Of a stretch of DNA of 64,000 bases, positions 52,327-63,684 are shown one piece after another. The position numbers and the translations under genes were made by a program. The notes beneath the pieces were generated by a model. That model did not search any database, was not told the origin of the DNA, and worked only from the letters and a program-made list of their open reading frames with translations. Position 1 is the stretch's first letter; the number at the start of each line of letters is the position of its first letter. This DNA comes from Scomber scombrus (Eukaryota; Chordata; Actinopteri; Scombriformes; Scombridae): NCBI RefSeq assembly GCF_963691925.1, contig NC_084987.1:19181848-19245847 (forward strand), written 5' to 3'.

Positions 52327-52487
52327 GGCTTTTAATGAGATGCCAGTGTTTGAGGTGGAATGGTGGAGGTGGAGAGATGCCATTAAAAACCTGATATTCA
52401 GGGCAGAGAACCTGTACAAGTGTTTGTTTCCTTCTACTTCATCCAAGTACAGCTCCAAAGCCTCCATCAGCCAGGGGGAGGAACAGA
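52327..52487 (+). other. unannotated exon-like segment inside intron 7
   Basis: 161 nt preceded by a long pyrimidine tract, a CTGAC branch-point-like motif near 52307 and a TGTCAG acceptor (AG at 52325-52326), and followed by AGA|GTAAGA. In the phase set by exon 7 it is open throughout, starting W-AFNEMPVFEVEWWRWRDA and ending SKASISQGEEQ. I recognise no domain. Because 161 is not a multiple of three, splicing on to exon 8 would shift the frame and reach a TGA at 57537-57539 in exon 9. It may be a regulated poison exon, a truncating alternative exon, or chance. Confidence 0.3.
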
Positions 52488-52554
52488 GTAAGAGTGACTT
52501 ATTCTGACTTATTCTGTTATAGGTTGCATATAACATAAGTTGTTGTCAGGTGAG

Positions 52555-52890
52555 ATTAAGGGTGCGGTGTGTAAAATTTAGTGGCATCTAGTGGAACAGA
52601 CATGGCAAAAATGGAATATAATATTCCTACTTTTTTTTTAGTGTATAATGACCTGAAAATAAGAACCGTTGTGTTTTCATTACCTTGGGATGAGCCTTTT
52701 ATATCTACATTGTGATATGTAGGCTGCCATGTTGCACCACCATGTTCTTACAGTAGCCCAGAAAGGAAACCAAACACTGGATCTAGACTGTTTGTTGACA
52801 GTGCTACCAACATACAGCAATGACTATTTAGCACCATGTCACAAAGCTGTTGAAAAGTTGTTAAATAGTGCATAGTGTAAAATTACACAA
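52555..52890. repeat. teleost interspersed repeat (GTGTGTAAAATTTAGTGGC type)
   Basis: GGTGCGGTGTGTAAAATTTA, GTGGCATCTAGTGGAACAGA, TAGTGTATAATGACCTGAAA, ATAAGAACCGTTGTGTTTTC and CCTTTTATATCTACATTGTG are hallmark phrases of an abundant percomorph repeat. The right end repeats TAGTGTAAAATTACACA-like sequence. Confidence 0.8.
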
Positions 52891-53218
52891 CTGAGGTCAT
52901 TACAGCATTAATACCCTGAATATGGTGGTTATGCCATGAGCTATGAAGTTCAGTCAGGAGTGGCATCGGTAATCAGGCCCGTATGAAAAATTATATTCTA
53001 TTGATTGCGTGAAATGATGAGCATCTCAACCTTGTTTGGGCAAATCTCTATCAGGCTTTGCTAGATCACCATGAAGGAGAGTGAATTACGAAATAATGAG
53101 CTGATTATTCTTTAGGACGACTAAATCGGTGCACTAACTGTCAGCAGCTTTAGCTAATGGCAGCAGTTACATGCCTAAATTGTATAAACTAATTGAGAAT
53201 TGATTTGACTGGAAATAT

Positions 53219-53221
<3 letters not shown>

Positions 53222-53300
<79 letters not shown>
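53222..53300. repeat. CT microsatellite forming the exon 8 pyrimidine tract
   Basis: Perfect CT repeat that ends five bases before the exon 8 acceptor boundary, free of AG dinucleotides throughout. Confidence 0.97.
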
Positions 53301-53303
<3 letters not shown>

Positions 53304-53305
53304 AG

Positions 53306-53400
53306 GTTTAAGATGCTCTCCCAGGAAGAAGGAGAGTACTTCAATGTTCCCGTTGCTCCAGAAGGGGAGGAGGGCAACGAGGAGTTACGGCAGAAATTTG

Positions 53401-53402
<2 letters not shown>
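53306..53402 (+). CDS. prkcb: prkcb exon 8: C-terminal end of C2, flanked by microsatellites
   Basis: The exon completes Trp276 and encodes FKMLSQEEGEYFNVPVAPEG (277-296) and EEGNEELRQKFE (297-308), matching the end of C2 of beta. It is 97 nt and ends on a codon boundary. The acceptor TTCAG (AG at 53304-53305) directly follows a 79-bp CT repeat. The donor is not a usual GTRAGT: the exon ends GAG and runs straight into a GT repeat (53403-53477), so the splice site is GAG|GTGTGT. Skipping this exon, or using a GT two bases downstream, would shift the frame. Confidence 0.96.

Positions 53403-53477
<75 letters not shown>
53403..53477. repeat. GT microsatellite supplying the exon 8 donor
   Basis: Perfect GT repeat of 37 units that starts at the first intronic base after exon 8. 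Confidence 0.97.
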
Positions 53478-53479
<2 letters not shown>

Positions 53480-54965
53480 AGCCTGAGTGAGAGCCTCTCT
53501 GGGAGAGCTGTTAGCAGTTGGCAGGCATACTTATAGTACCATCCGGTCTGGCACACTGCAGGTCCAGACGTGTGTGTGTGTGGCTGACCAGTAGGCCCCA
53601 CTCATTAACACATTTGGCAGAGGACAGGATAACCCTACTCTGTGGTTTTACTCCTCTTCTCTTCTCCCCTTTTCCTCCTCTCCGTCTCCTCCCCTTGGTC
53701 TTGTTGACACTAAAACACAGAGCACCAGAGACTCATTCTGAACTGTTGATCACAGAGTTAAGGGGTGATCTTGGGGACAATTCTGTTTTTGTATCGTCAC
53801 CTGTCCCTATTATAGGTTTCAGTTTAACAGTGCTCATTTGAGATAAATATTCATGAGCCAGATGTTAAAGAAAAAGAGAAAAACAGAGATGCTGCTAAAA
53901 ATGGACTCCTTTTTGTGCAATGAACACGGGTGAATTATTTGACAGTTCTGTAGTGAAGACTTAAAGGGGCACACTCAATTTTACAAAGATAATTTATTAA
54001 TCATGGGCAGTACTGAGCCTGTGAAATCAGTTGTATATATTCTGCATCAAAAACTGGTGGTGTGGAGTTTGAATGACTATCAATTGCAGTATGGGGAGTG
54101 TAGTGTTATTGGAGTGTTATCTCCTTGCTGCATCAATTTTGATCATTCCGTCTTTAGACCCAAGACCTCCAGTATTATGGAAGTTTGTCATTAAATTGTT
54201 GGAGTACTCTCTGAAAGTAAAACTGATCAGCCTCTTTGACTGTGGAGAAGTCTAAATGAGGAGCTTGAGCTGACTGAATCAAAATGATCGTAAACACGAA
54301 CACTTTTGAATGTTAGTTGACTCGGGAGGAAGCAAGAGACACTAATTGGATTGCGGTACTTCAGTTTTCTGATAGACTTTTTCCTCTTTGTTGTTTAAGA
54401 AACACTTCGCTGTAAGTTAAATAGTTTTCTCCTGTAAGTGTACAGTTTGATGTTCCTGTGATAACTCTGTTAAGGAGGATGCAGGCCGATGTAATTATAG
54501 TAGATTGATGAAACAGATGTAATTTCCTTTTTTCCTGGTACAAGACCTCCATGTGTTAGATTCCTCTTATGTTCTCCTGCCATTATATTTAATCAGCTCT
54601 CCTAGCTGTAGTATTTCATCTTTATCTGTTATCTTTATCTGAACGTGTCTTGGTTTTAGATAAGTGCTATGGAATAATATTATTATCACTGTTAATGGTC
54701 TATTTAGTTAAGAGTCTGGATGTTTGCTTTGTAAAGAAGTATTGTAGCTTTCTATCTGTCCTTCCTGCTTCTCTCTCCCCTCTTCTTCCCCTCTCTTCAT
54801 TTTGCTTCCTTCTCTATCCTTCAGTTATCTGTTTTGTCCTCTGTCACCTTCAGTGCCCCCCTGTGTGTTTCTCTCTCTTTATCTGTTTTTCTTTCCCCCC
54901 GTCTCTTCAAGGTCATGGTCCTCAGACGTTCACTGAGACACACTCTCAGGGGGAGGGCTATTACA

Positions 54966-54966
<1 letters not shown>

Positions 54967-55014
<48 letters not shown>
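54967..55014. repeat. AC microsatellite
   Basis: Perfect AC repeat of 24 units. Confidence 0.95.
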
Positions 55015-55019
<5 letters not shown>

Positions 55020-55144
55020 TGTACGCACCCTCCTGGGTGAAGCTTTCAGAGAGATGGCAGAGAGGAAGAAAGACATAGAGACAGACAGAAAGATTTCACT
55101 TTGGTAACATGACCTGCATGCCACCCTTTCACCCCATCCAGAAT

Positions 55145-55158
55145 CACTCACTCACTCA

Positions 55159-55216
<58 letters not shown>
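55145..55216. repeat. CACT then CA microsatellite
   Basis: Four CACT units followed by a perfect CA run. Confidence 0.95.
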
Positions 55217-55219
<3 letters not shown>

Positions 55220-55431
55220 TGTGCCACAGTAATAAATAATGCATGTTGTATTCATGCACATACACACACACTGATGCAGTCACACTCAGTGTTACTCAGA
55301 GGAAGTTAAGGAGCAGAAAGCTAATATCCTGCTAATTCTTATTTGGAGCTGAGACACATTTCAGTTCAATTCAAGTTAATGAAACTTTACTGGAATGAGG
55401 CTTAAACTTGAGGTTAGACAAGAAAGTAGTG

Positions 55432-55506
55432 CAGTCAAAATTCTGGAGACACCTTCGCATTTATTTGAACGAGAAAGTGTGTCTAAACTTTTGACTGGTA
55501 CTGAAT
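55432..55506. mobile_element. miniature inverted-repeat element (TTTTGACTGGTACTG end)
   Basis: CAGTCAAAATTCTGGAGACA at the left and GTGTCTAAACTTTTGACTGG at the right form imperfect inverted repeats around a short spacer, matching the TIR type at 37830-37882. Confidence 0.65.
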
Positions 55507-56227
55507 ATAAAATGAATTCCCTCTCATTCTTCCTCCATTTCTTTTTTTCTCATTTTCCTTTTCTAAAGTCCTTATTGTGCTTTTCCTCTTTTTTTTTCGT
55601 CTGTCCCACTTTCTTTTTTCTTTTTCTTACACAATCACAGGTAAGGAGGGTGCTGAATCACAGTAGAGTGAGAGGGGGAAATAACTTAAAATACATTTTA
55701 TTTTAAAGGAATTTGATGAAACCTTTCTTATTCTTCTAAAAAGAAAAAGTGTAAATTTCCTTTTTCTTCATGCAGCAAAATATAATGGTGGTAATGCACT
55801 GATATCTTGGATGCTAACCTCATACTTCTAAGAACAATGAGGTTCTCATTTAAAGTGTCATTGAAAAAGAACAAGTTGTCTGCAGAGAGAAAATTGGGTA
55901 AATGTCCTCGGGAAATGTTTTTAAATAGTTAAGCTGTCACACTGCTTATGTGTCAGTGGGGGTTGCTACACAGAGGCTATGTAAGACAGGACATGTTTGA
56001 ATTTATTCCACTCATGTATCCACTAAAGCAAACCCCATCTTAAGCCAGTTTTGAGGGCATTTTATTGTATTTATATTCCTTCTTACGGTGATACTTTATA
56101 ATGTACCCAAAATATTTGGACACATGGGTGTAAACTGAGAGACAGAGGAGAGAGAGCAGCGTTCATCTCTGAAGGCTTTGGGGGTGTTGCCTTCAGCATG
56201 CTCTGCTGCCCACAAATACCTCTACTG

Positions 56228-56328
<101 letters not shown>

Positions 56329-57451
56329 GCATGTTTGCGTATTTGTGTGTATTTGTGTGTTTGTTTCAGAACAGATGGAGACAGATAGAGCCTTTTATCC
56401 ATTGATGAGTCAGGAAGTGTATGGGTTGCACCGCTCACACACACAGACATAGACACACATGGACAGCGAGGAGAGTAGTTGGATGCTTCACTCTGTCAAT
56501 TTTCAAGACCAGGCAGCAGAGAAATTACTGCAACTGCCCAGGCTAGAAGAAGAGATAGCCCCAGTGTGGATCAGCAATTTAAGATAAGATAGGGTAAGAT
56601 AAGATGTACCTCTGTAGCATTTTGCTAATGTCTTAGGATTATTTTAGAAATTGAAGCAAGGCTTCACAGAGTGTAGAATAAGATTGTAATAGAAGTTGTT
56701 TTTTTATGAGAGATTCAGGATGTGGCAAGGTCAATGCAGAGACGGATCAATTCACAAAGTTAGAAATAAAATAGTGAACAGAGGAGAGAGATGGGTAAGT
56801 GCTGATGGACATGAATAAATGGAGAGAGACAGAGACACAGGACAAATGTATGAAGATGAAGTACAAATGAATTATTTTAGAGATGGAGAGATGGTGCAAA
56901 AACTTTCAGCATGAGTGAGAGAAAGTGGTTGAAGGATAGAAACAAGGGAAGTGGTGACAATCCTGATTGAATAGAGTGGCATACTCACAGGGAGGTCATA
57001 TTTGTTATAGAAAGTGTGAACTGGGGAGTAAAGTGCCTGCACTGAATAACTGAAATAGACTGAAAAAATAAAGACTAAAAAACTTTGCACTTTTAACATA
57101 TTTGCCACCTTGACTTATGTCTCTAACAAAAATGTTTTCTCTGTGCCATTAAATTTTGGAAAAGAGGTTCATAAACCAGCAAAAATTGTGTTTTGTTTGG
57201 GAAATCTAATTTCATTTGCTCTCAGTGATTTATTTATTTTAGAAACTTTTGCATGTGGCTTTCACCTCTCTTTCTCCTTTTGTTCAAAACCTTGAGTGTG
57301 AATTATGTCTTACGGTGCAAAATCTTTACAAGTGTACCACATGTTTTCTCCAGTGTATCCTAATGATTATAGCTGAAATACTGGTTGTTGGGAGTGATGA
57401 AAGATCTAATGTGTCTAATTTTATCTCCTAATTTGTCTATCCTGGATCCAG

Positions 57452-57592
57452 AGGGCTAAGATTGGTCCAAGCAAGAACACAGAGGGCAAGTCGGCCAATG
57501 CCGCCCGGTTCGACTCCAATGGCAACCAAGATCGCATGAAGCTGTCTGACTTCAACTTTCTGATGGTGTTGGGAAAGGGAAGCTTTGGCAAG
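57452..57592 (+). CDS. prkcb: prkcb exon 9: V3 hinge and start of kinase domain
   Basis: The acceptor is GGATCCAG (AG at 57450-57451) with a weak pyrimidine tract; the donor is GTGAGG at 57593. Residues 309-355 read RAKIGPSKNTEGKSANAARF, then DSNGNQDRMKLSDFNFLMV and LGKGSFGK. The first ~30 residues are the flexible, protease-sensitive V3 hinge. The kinase domain begins at DFNFLMVLG with the glycine-rich ATP loop GKGSFG. The hinge is two residues shorter than human beta as I recall it (141 versus 147 nt exon). The next exon, expected to start V-M-L and carry the ATP-binding Lys, is not seen before 64000. Confidence 0.97.
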
Positions 57593-59395
57593 GTGAGGCC
57601 ATGATGCGGATGCATGTTGCCTATTTTTGTGTATTGCTGTGTATCCACAAAAGACTTACGATTATCTTTACCACCTCGTACTCTTCCTGTAGATGAGCGG
57701 CTGCAATGCTGACTACACATAAGCTGACTACATGATGCTGCTGGTCAAATACTTAGCCGCATGCTTTATTCATGGGATTTAAATGTATATCCACTAGTTA
57801 GCAGATAAAAGACAAATAATCCCTGGATGATTCCAAAATGTCTACATGTAAAAGGGATGCGACTGTATCAGGTGCCTCTCAGTTTAAGGACTTGTTTGCT
57901 CTATTGAATGCTGCAAATCAGTTTGCTCCATATATCTGTCTTGAGAATGTAAGCATGACATTTGACAGTGAGATTTTTGCATAACATAAACAGACACTTG
58001 AGGAATGACGTATGTCGTTAACGTGAACGCAAGCCTGTATAACTTATATATAGCATATAGCATATATCAGACCTTCTAACTCTCTTTTTTCACCCTCTCT
58101 CCTGCTGTGCTCCTGTTTTGTTGTTTCTCCCAGGAAACAATTTTGCATGGCCCTCAACCTTTATTATGAATAATTGTCATACACATGAATCCACGAGGTT
58201 TGTATGTTTGTCTGACATTACCAAGTTGTCAGATTTTCAATGAAACACAGTCTACACACACAACATACAATTTCAACTCATCTGTCACCACGACCCGATT
58301 TAAGGGCCGTGTGTGCAGCTGCTCTCTGCGCAGGCAGTCGGTCCTCCTGTTCACTGCCCTCCTCCCTCTGCTGCTGATGTGAGTCACTGCCTGCAGGTAC
58401 CACTGGTAAAGGCAGGGGGGCTGATTTGTTTCAGCCAGAAGCTAAGTTTATGAGAATTTGACAAATTTTAAAATAAATGGCAGTTATATTATGTACAGAC
58501 AGCTTTCGTGTTATTAATGGTCACGTAAAACATACCAGTGGTGGATGGGAAACTGCGGGCAAAGCAGTTGAAAATATCAGTTTTCTACATGTTTTCTGCT
58601 TGTTGAACAGGTGGTTTGATAAAGTACTTATTGGCTTTTTACTGGTAGCGGTTGTGTTACTCCTACAGTGTCGAGCGTAGTTGTCATCAGCTCGAGTAAA
58701 ATGTTATCTTTCACTTCAAAGCATGCCAGCAATGTCAGAGTCTGCAACTTCACATCCTAATATACTGACCCAGTGTTCATGGGCTTAATTGCGGATGCAA
58801 AGCATTAATTTTTGAGGACACACACAGGTATTTGGTATTTGGTATTTGGTGCTCCTCTCTGCATTATGTATTATCATTAATATCTCTGTGTGTGTTTCAC
58901 TGAGTATTAGAGAACAAAAACCCACAGACACAAAGGTAAGAAAAGATGGACAGAGAGAGCAAGACAGAGATCGAAAGAGTCAACGGAGATGAAGCGAAGG
59001 TAGACAAAGATGGATGAAGGGGAAGGGGCGAAGAGGATGACGTGACAAGTGGAGGGAGCGATGAAAGGGGAGAGAGACAGAGATGTAAGAGCATGGCAGC
59101 AAGGTTGACATGAATGAATTGAGAGAGAGGTAAAAACGTCAGACTGAATGAAGGAAGGGAGAGTGAGCAAGGAGGGGAAAACCTTGGCGAGGGAAGACTG
59201 ACATGAATGAATGAAAATCAAGGCAAGAAACAGAAAGAGGGAGAAGGGTGAAGACGAGCAAGAAAATTGGGTAAAAGACAGGTAGAGCAACAGGGATGGA
59301 GAGAGAGAGAGAGAGAGTAGCCAATACTACACTAAATTAATATTAAACTCTTGTATAATGATATGGGACACCACCTCCATTGATTAATTAACCAA

Positions 59396-59432
59396 TTCAT
59401 TCATTCATTCATTCATTCATTCATTCATTCAT
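59396..59432. repeat. TTCA tetranucleotide repeat
   Basis: Nine TTCA units. Confidence 0.95.
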
Positions 59433-60844
59433 CAGGAGGAAAAATGATTAAATCAAATGAATCAGTCATATATCTGTGAATCATGAACTCTGAATACAGT
59501 GACCTCCATTTCTATTATAAAGGAATGCACAACTACAACAACAAGGCCACAGCCAGATGAGACCAGCTGCAGGTTTAGCGGAGCCCTCTGTTCTGCACCT
59601 CTCAGGAAGGTGAATCCAACCCTGGAGATGGGCTCAGACTGGTTAAGGCCACATCATAAACACAAAGTCTGCAGAGTTGAAGCTGGGCTCAAAATACTAA
59701 AAAGGGGTCCTTGGAAAAGTCTTTAAAAAGTTGAACTACGTGTTAAAAATAGGAAATTGCAAAGTAATAGATATTCAAATGGAAAATGGTGTGCAATGAC
59801 TCGACTGGAATTTGTCTTATTGTTTTGGCATCTTTGATGTCTTCTTAGTTTAGAGTGCCTTATTGTCTTTTTCAGCTTAAGATGAAAAAGACAATACCTT
59901 AAATGCAACACGAGACATAACAGCTGGCAAAGCTGAGAGAAAACACAGAAGACAGGGTAGCAGCGGTCAGCACACGTATAAGCAGAAGAAAAAAAGCAAA
60001 GCCAGACCAAGCTAAACTCTTATAGTCTTTTGAAGAGAGTGCCTTGATTACTAATGAATTTCTTTGTATGAAGAGAAAACTGGTCTTCAATGTAACTATG
60101 AATTATTTTTATTTTATTTGAACACGCTTGTAAATTGGTTACTCACTCGTGTTGTTGTCAATGTGACATATCCTAAAAGCAGTGAGATAACACTTTGAAA
60201 TTGCAATATTGATTAACCAAATAAACAGAATTAAATCAATACCTTCTTTTTCTCATCTGTAGATGAGACTGTGACAGTGGAACATCTAAAGTCTACATAA
60301 TATCCTACCACTCAAACCATAGCTAAATAACACGCTTGTTGTTTAATATCAAATAAATCCTTGCCATAATAGTGTATGTGACTTACATCATCTTTACAAA
60401 AGTTGCCACCAAAATGCTCACTTAGTTCTGTGTGGTACTGTGTGAATTAACAGATTTTGAACAGTTAGAATTTAGCATAAGATCTAAATAATTCCATTGT
60501 CCTAAAAAAAGAAATGCGTAAAGAGTCCAGATACATATTTATACACATTTTAGTGGCATTTCTGACCATTTAAGACATTCCTTGTTAATGAAAAGAGAGA
60601 GGAAGAGCACTCAGGAAGGAATGTTATGTGTCTATAAATGAATGACACAAAGTCGTTCATTTTCAAATCTGTCCATTTTCCTTCTGTGACTGGTTGGAAG
60701 AGGCTGGGTTTTTTTATTCCTGTTCAGTGTTTCCTTGACATCCTTACACCTTGAGGTCATAGGTCATTGGGTGTGTGACTGTTAGATTCTAATCAAATAA
60801 TGTTTCTCTTTATATTTCTGCATTATCCACTACAATAGAAGTGT

Positions 60845-60863
60845 GGGGGGGGGGGGGGGGGGG
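60845..60863. repeat. poly-G tract (19 G)
   Basis: Nineteen consecutive G on the sense strand, followed by TGACAGAGAGAGAG. Confidence 0.93.
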
Positions 60864-61659
60864 TGACAGAGAGAGAGAGATAGAGACCATTGTCTGTGTA
60901 CCAGACCTGTATGCTGGCTGCCTGTTTCCATGGTAACAGGCATTTAAAGCAACACTGATGCGTCAGTGTGGAGGGACTGAGTCTAGGGTCGATCATTACT
61001 GGAATACCAGACACATACATATACAAACACATACACGCGGATTCCTGAAGCATGCACAGATACGCATGAGCACACGCCTTCTGTAGAAACACATAATGTG
61101 GACACATGCAGCTTGACACTCATACACACACACAGACACACACACCCCATCTGGGCTTATACTAGATACACACACACCAGTGCACTCTGTGAATAATTGC
61201 TTTCAGAAATACAAGCATTTCAGAAATAAAGAGACATGCACACACACACATACATGCAAAAGCAGGCACTCACGTGATCTGTGTGTCATTTTAATGGTTC
61301 CTGAGTGTGCGTGGGAGGCTGGTACCTTCAGAGCTGCTCTTTCTTACCTCAGTGTCTGTGGACATCTGCATCACAATACCGCTGCCGACGTTTCTGTGTG
61401 GACATGCTTACAGTGTGATAATTACACACACGCTTGTATCTCACGGGCAAGTGCATGCTTCTTCCTAATCTATATTGTCATGTCTTTATACACACACATT
61501 ACAAGCATTCAAGCATTAACGCATTAACGCACATGAGGTTATGTTGTGACTATACGTTCATGTGTGAAGTCAACGTATGTCCTGGAAGTTTTAGCAACAC
61601 AGACAGCACCCTGCTCAAAGGCGAAGCTTGCTTACATCTTTTATAATTACTCTATTTGA

Positions 61660-62035
61660 TTGAGCCTGAGGACAGACTGTTTTATCACAAAATCAATCTG
61701 TTGTGTCATAAGAGGCGTGGAAGTATTATTTACTCTGCAAACCATCACTCAGACCTGGATTTACTAAAGCTTTTGCACTGGTTTTTAAGGCACGGATTTG
61801 ACGCATTCTGCCCCAGATGCATGTGGTGTATTCATTAAACAGATGCTCCAGACGGAAGCCACAGTTTGTGGGTCATTTGTGCGAATGTTTACCACCTATG
61901 AGGGTGAGGACTGCACAAATACCAGGTGGTAAAAGAAGCTGGTTATGTATCCTGATGGATTTGCTAAGATCACCCTATTTACAACGATCAGTTTTGCAGG
62001 AGAAGTTCCTTGCTTCTGAAAAGCAGGTGTAAACA
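61660..62035. repeat. possible interspersed repeat of unknown family
   Basis: GATTTACTAAAGCTTTTGCA, TTTAAGGCACGGATTTGACG and GATTTGCTAAGATCACCCTA give the impression of a dispersed fish repeat, but I cannot match it firmly. Short frames through it (61656-61838, 61817-62032) resemble no known protein. Confidence 0.3.
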
Positions 62036-62319
62036 AATCAGATCTACACCAATGTGGTTGGAAAGGTGATTTTACCTTTGTTGTACAGATATTTCAACAA
62101 CTCTAGACACAGAGTAGTCCGAACACAAAAATAACATATCAGTTGCACTATGTTACCTAAAAAATATAGAAACTAATAAAATATAGATCCATAATTTCTC
62201 TTTCCTTTATGACTGAGGAGTTTTTGTTATGTTATTGCAGCTTGTGTGTGTGTGTCATGTTTGAGGAGCTGCATCCTCTCCAGATTGTATCAGAGAGTTT
62301 GCAGGCTGTGATGTGCCTG

Positions 62320-62640
62320 TGTGTTTAGGTTGTATTCATGTGTGTTCTTGGATGTGCTTTGGATTTTTCCCTCCACACCTGCCTTGCGTCATCATGATTA
62401 GCCCTGCCCTGCTCCTTGTGTCTTCCCCAGTCAATCAGCTCTTTTCCTGTCCTTCTCTTCCACCTGCACCTCATCAGTTTAGTTAGTGCAGTTTCAGTTT
62501 TCAGTTCAGTCTCAGTTCAGATCATTTGTTCTGTCCTATTCAGTTTTGCTGGGTCTACACACCTTATTCCTGGATTTAGGAGTCCAGCGTTTAGGTCCAT
62601 CCACTGCTACTCTCACAGCACTCAGTGGATATTGGGCTAT
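62320..62640. repeat. possible interspersed repeat (CATGATTAGCCCTGCCCTG type)
   Basis: CCTTGCGTCATCATGATTAG, CCAGTCAATCAGCTC and repeated CAGTTTCAG/CAGTTCAG units resemble the 5' part of a dispersed teleost retroelement. Class and ends are unresolved. Confidence 0.35.
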
Positions 62641-63261
62641 ATATACTATATGAATATACTACACAGTAATAAACATAGTGCAGCATCATGCGGTGCACTG
62701 TAGTGCAGTAGAGTGTGGTTTCATTTGCTTTTCCTGAGTAAATCCACTGTGCAAGGTCAGCAGAAAAAACACACTGGCGTCATTTACGACATATGACAGA
62801 TAATATCCTCAGGTCTGCTTTTCTGGCAAATGACCCTGAACAACTTTCTTGGAAAAAACAGCATTGCCAATAGTGACACGCCTCAATTCATAGTACAGTA
62901 GCCAGTTTATGAATGACACTGTGACAAAAGTGACCTTGATTGAGACACTGAACTTTTATTAGATCATGAAGTGTAGCTCTGAAGCTAAACTCAGCATGCT
63001 AATGGCCTAAAGTGACATGCAAAAGCCAAACAACATATTGTTGCTCCTGTTATTACTTTGTGTCCTGTGTGTCTTTTGTCTGCAGAGACATTTTGATTTT
63101 TGATGAAATCTTGTTTCATGTCTTCTTTCTCTTCTGTTGGTCTTGCCCTTGTGGTTGTTTTAAATGAGCTTCTGGCCAGATGGTGTCCTTCCTCCCTGTT
63201 TTAACTTTATAGAGTTTGTATTTACATAAAGTCACACTGACACCATATGGGATGAGTGCAT

Positions 63262-63262
<1 letters not shown>

Positions 63263-63310
<48 letters not shown>

Positions 63311-63312
63311 CT

Positions 63313-63365
<53 letters not shown>
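63263..63365. repeat. compound CA then CT microsatellite
   Basis: A CA run (to 63307) passes directly into a CT run with one CAGT interruption. Confidence 0.96.
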
Positions 63366-63369
<4 letters not shown>

Positions 63370-63664
63370 GCGCCTGCTTTAGTCAAAGGATACCACCAGC
63401 ATAGATCAAACTTCAATAGAAATCTAACTTTAATGCTGAAGATTATAACACACATTCATGAACTGTGGCTGCACTCTATGCAAACACACATTTTCAACCT
63501 CACATACAATCACACACACTCACACACTTATATACTGTAAGTGTGGCTCTTTGTCCATCTGTGCTGCTCTCCCTGTAGAATCCCAAACCCAATAACCCTC
63601 TGCATTATCATACCTGAATATTTATAAGACATAAACAGCAAAGCTGCAGAGTTTCCGATCTCAT

Positions 63665-63684
63665 GGGGGGGGGGGGGGGGGGGG
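63665..63684. repeat. poly-G tract (20 G)
   Basis: Twenty consecutive G on the sense strand. Confidence 0.93.

Larger units (their letters stand above)
52004..53305 (+). other. prkcb: prkcb intron 7 (1.3 kb)
   Basis: GTAAGA to TTCAG. It contains an exon-like segment (52327-52487), an interspersed repeat (about 52555-52890) and a terminal CT microsatellite that forms the exon 8 pyrimidine tract. Confidence 0.94.

Noticed and set aside
54650..55078. 142-codon + strand frame with hydrophobic start
   Set aside because: Pyrimidine-rich sequence followed by CA repeat inside intron 8; hydrophobicity comes from base composition.
58185..58382. 65-codon frame ending in a Leu-rich segment, looked like a small secreted or membrane protein
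   Set aside because: No upstream promoter or splice evidence and no family recognised; length is within chance expectation.
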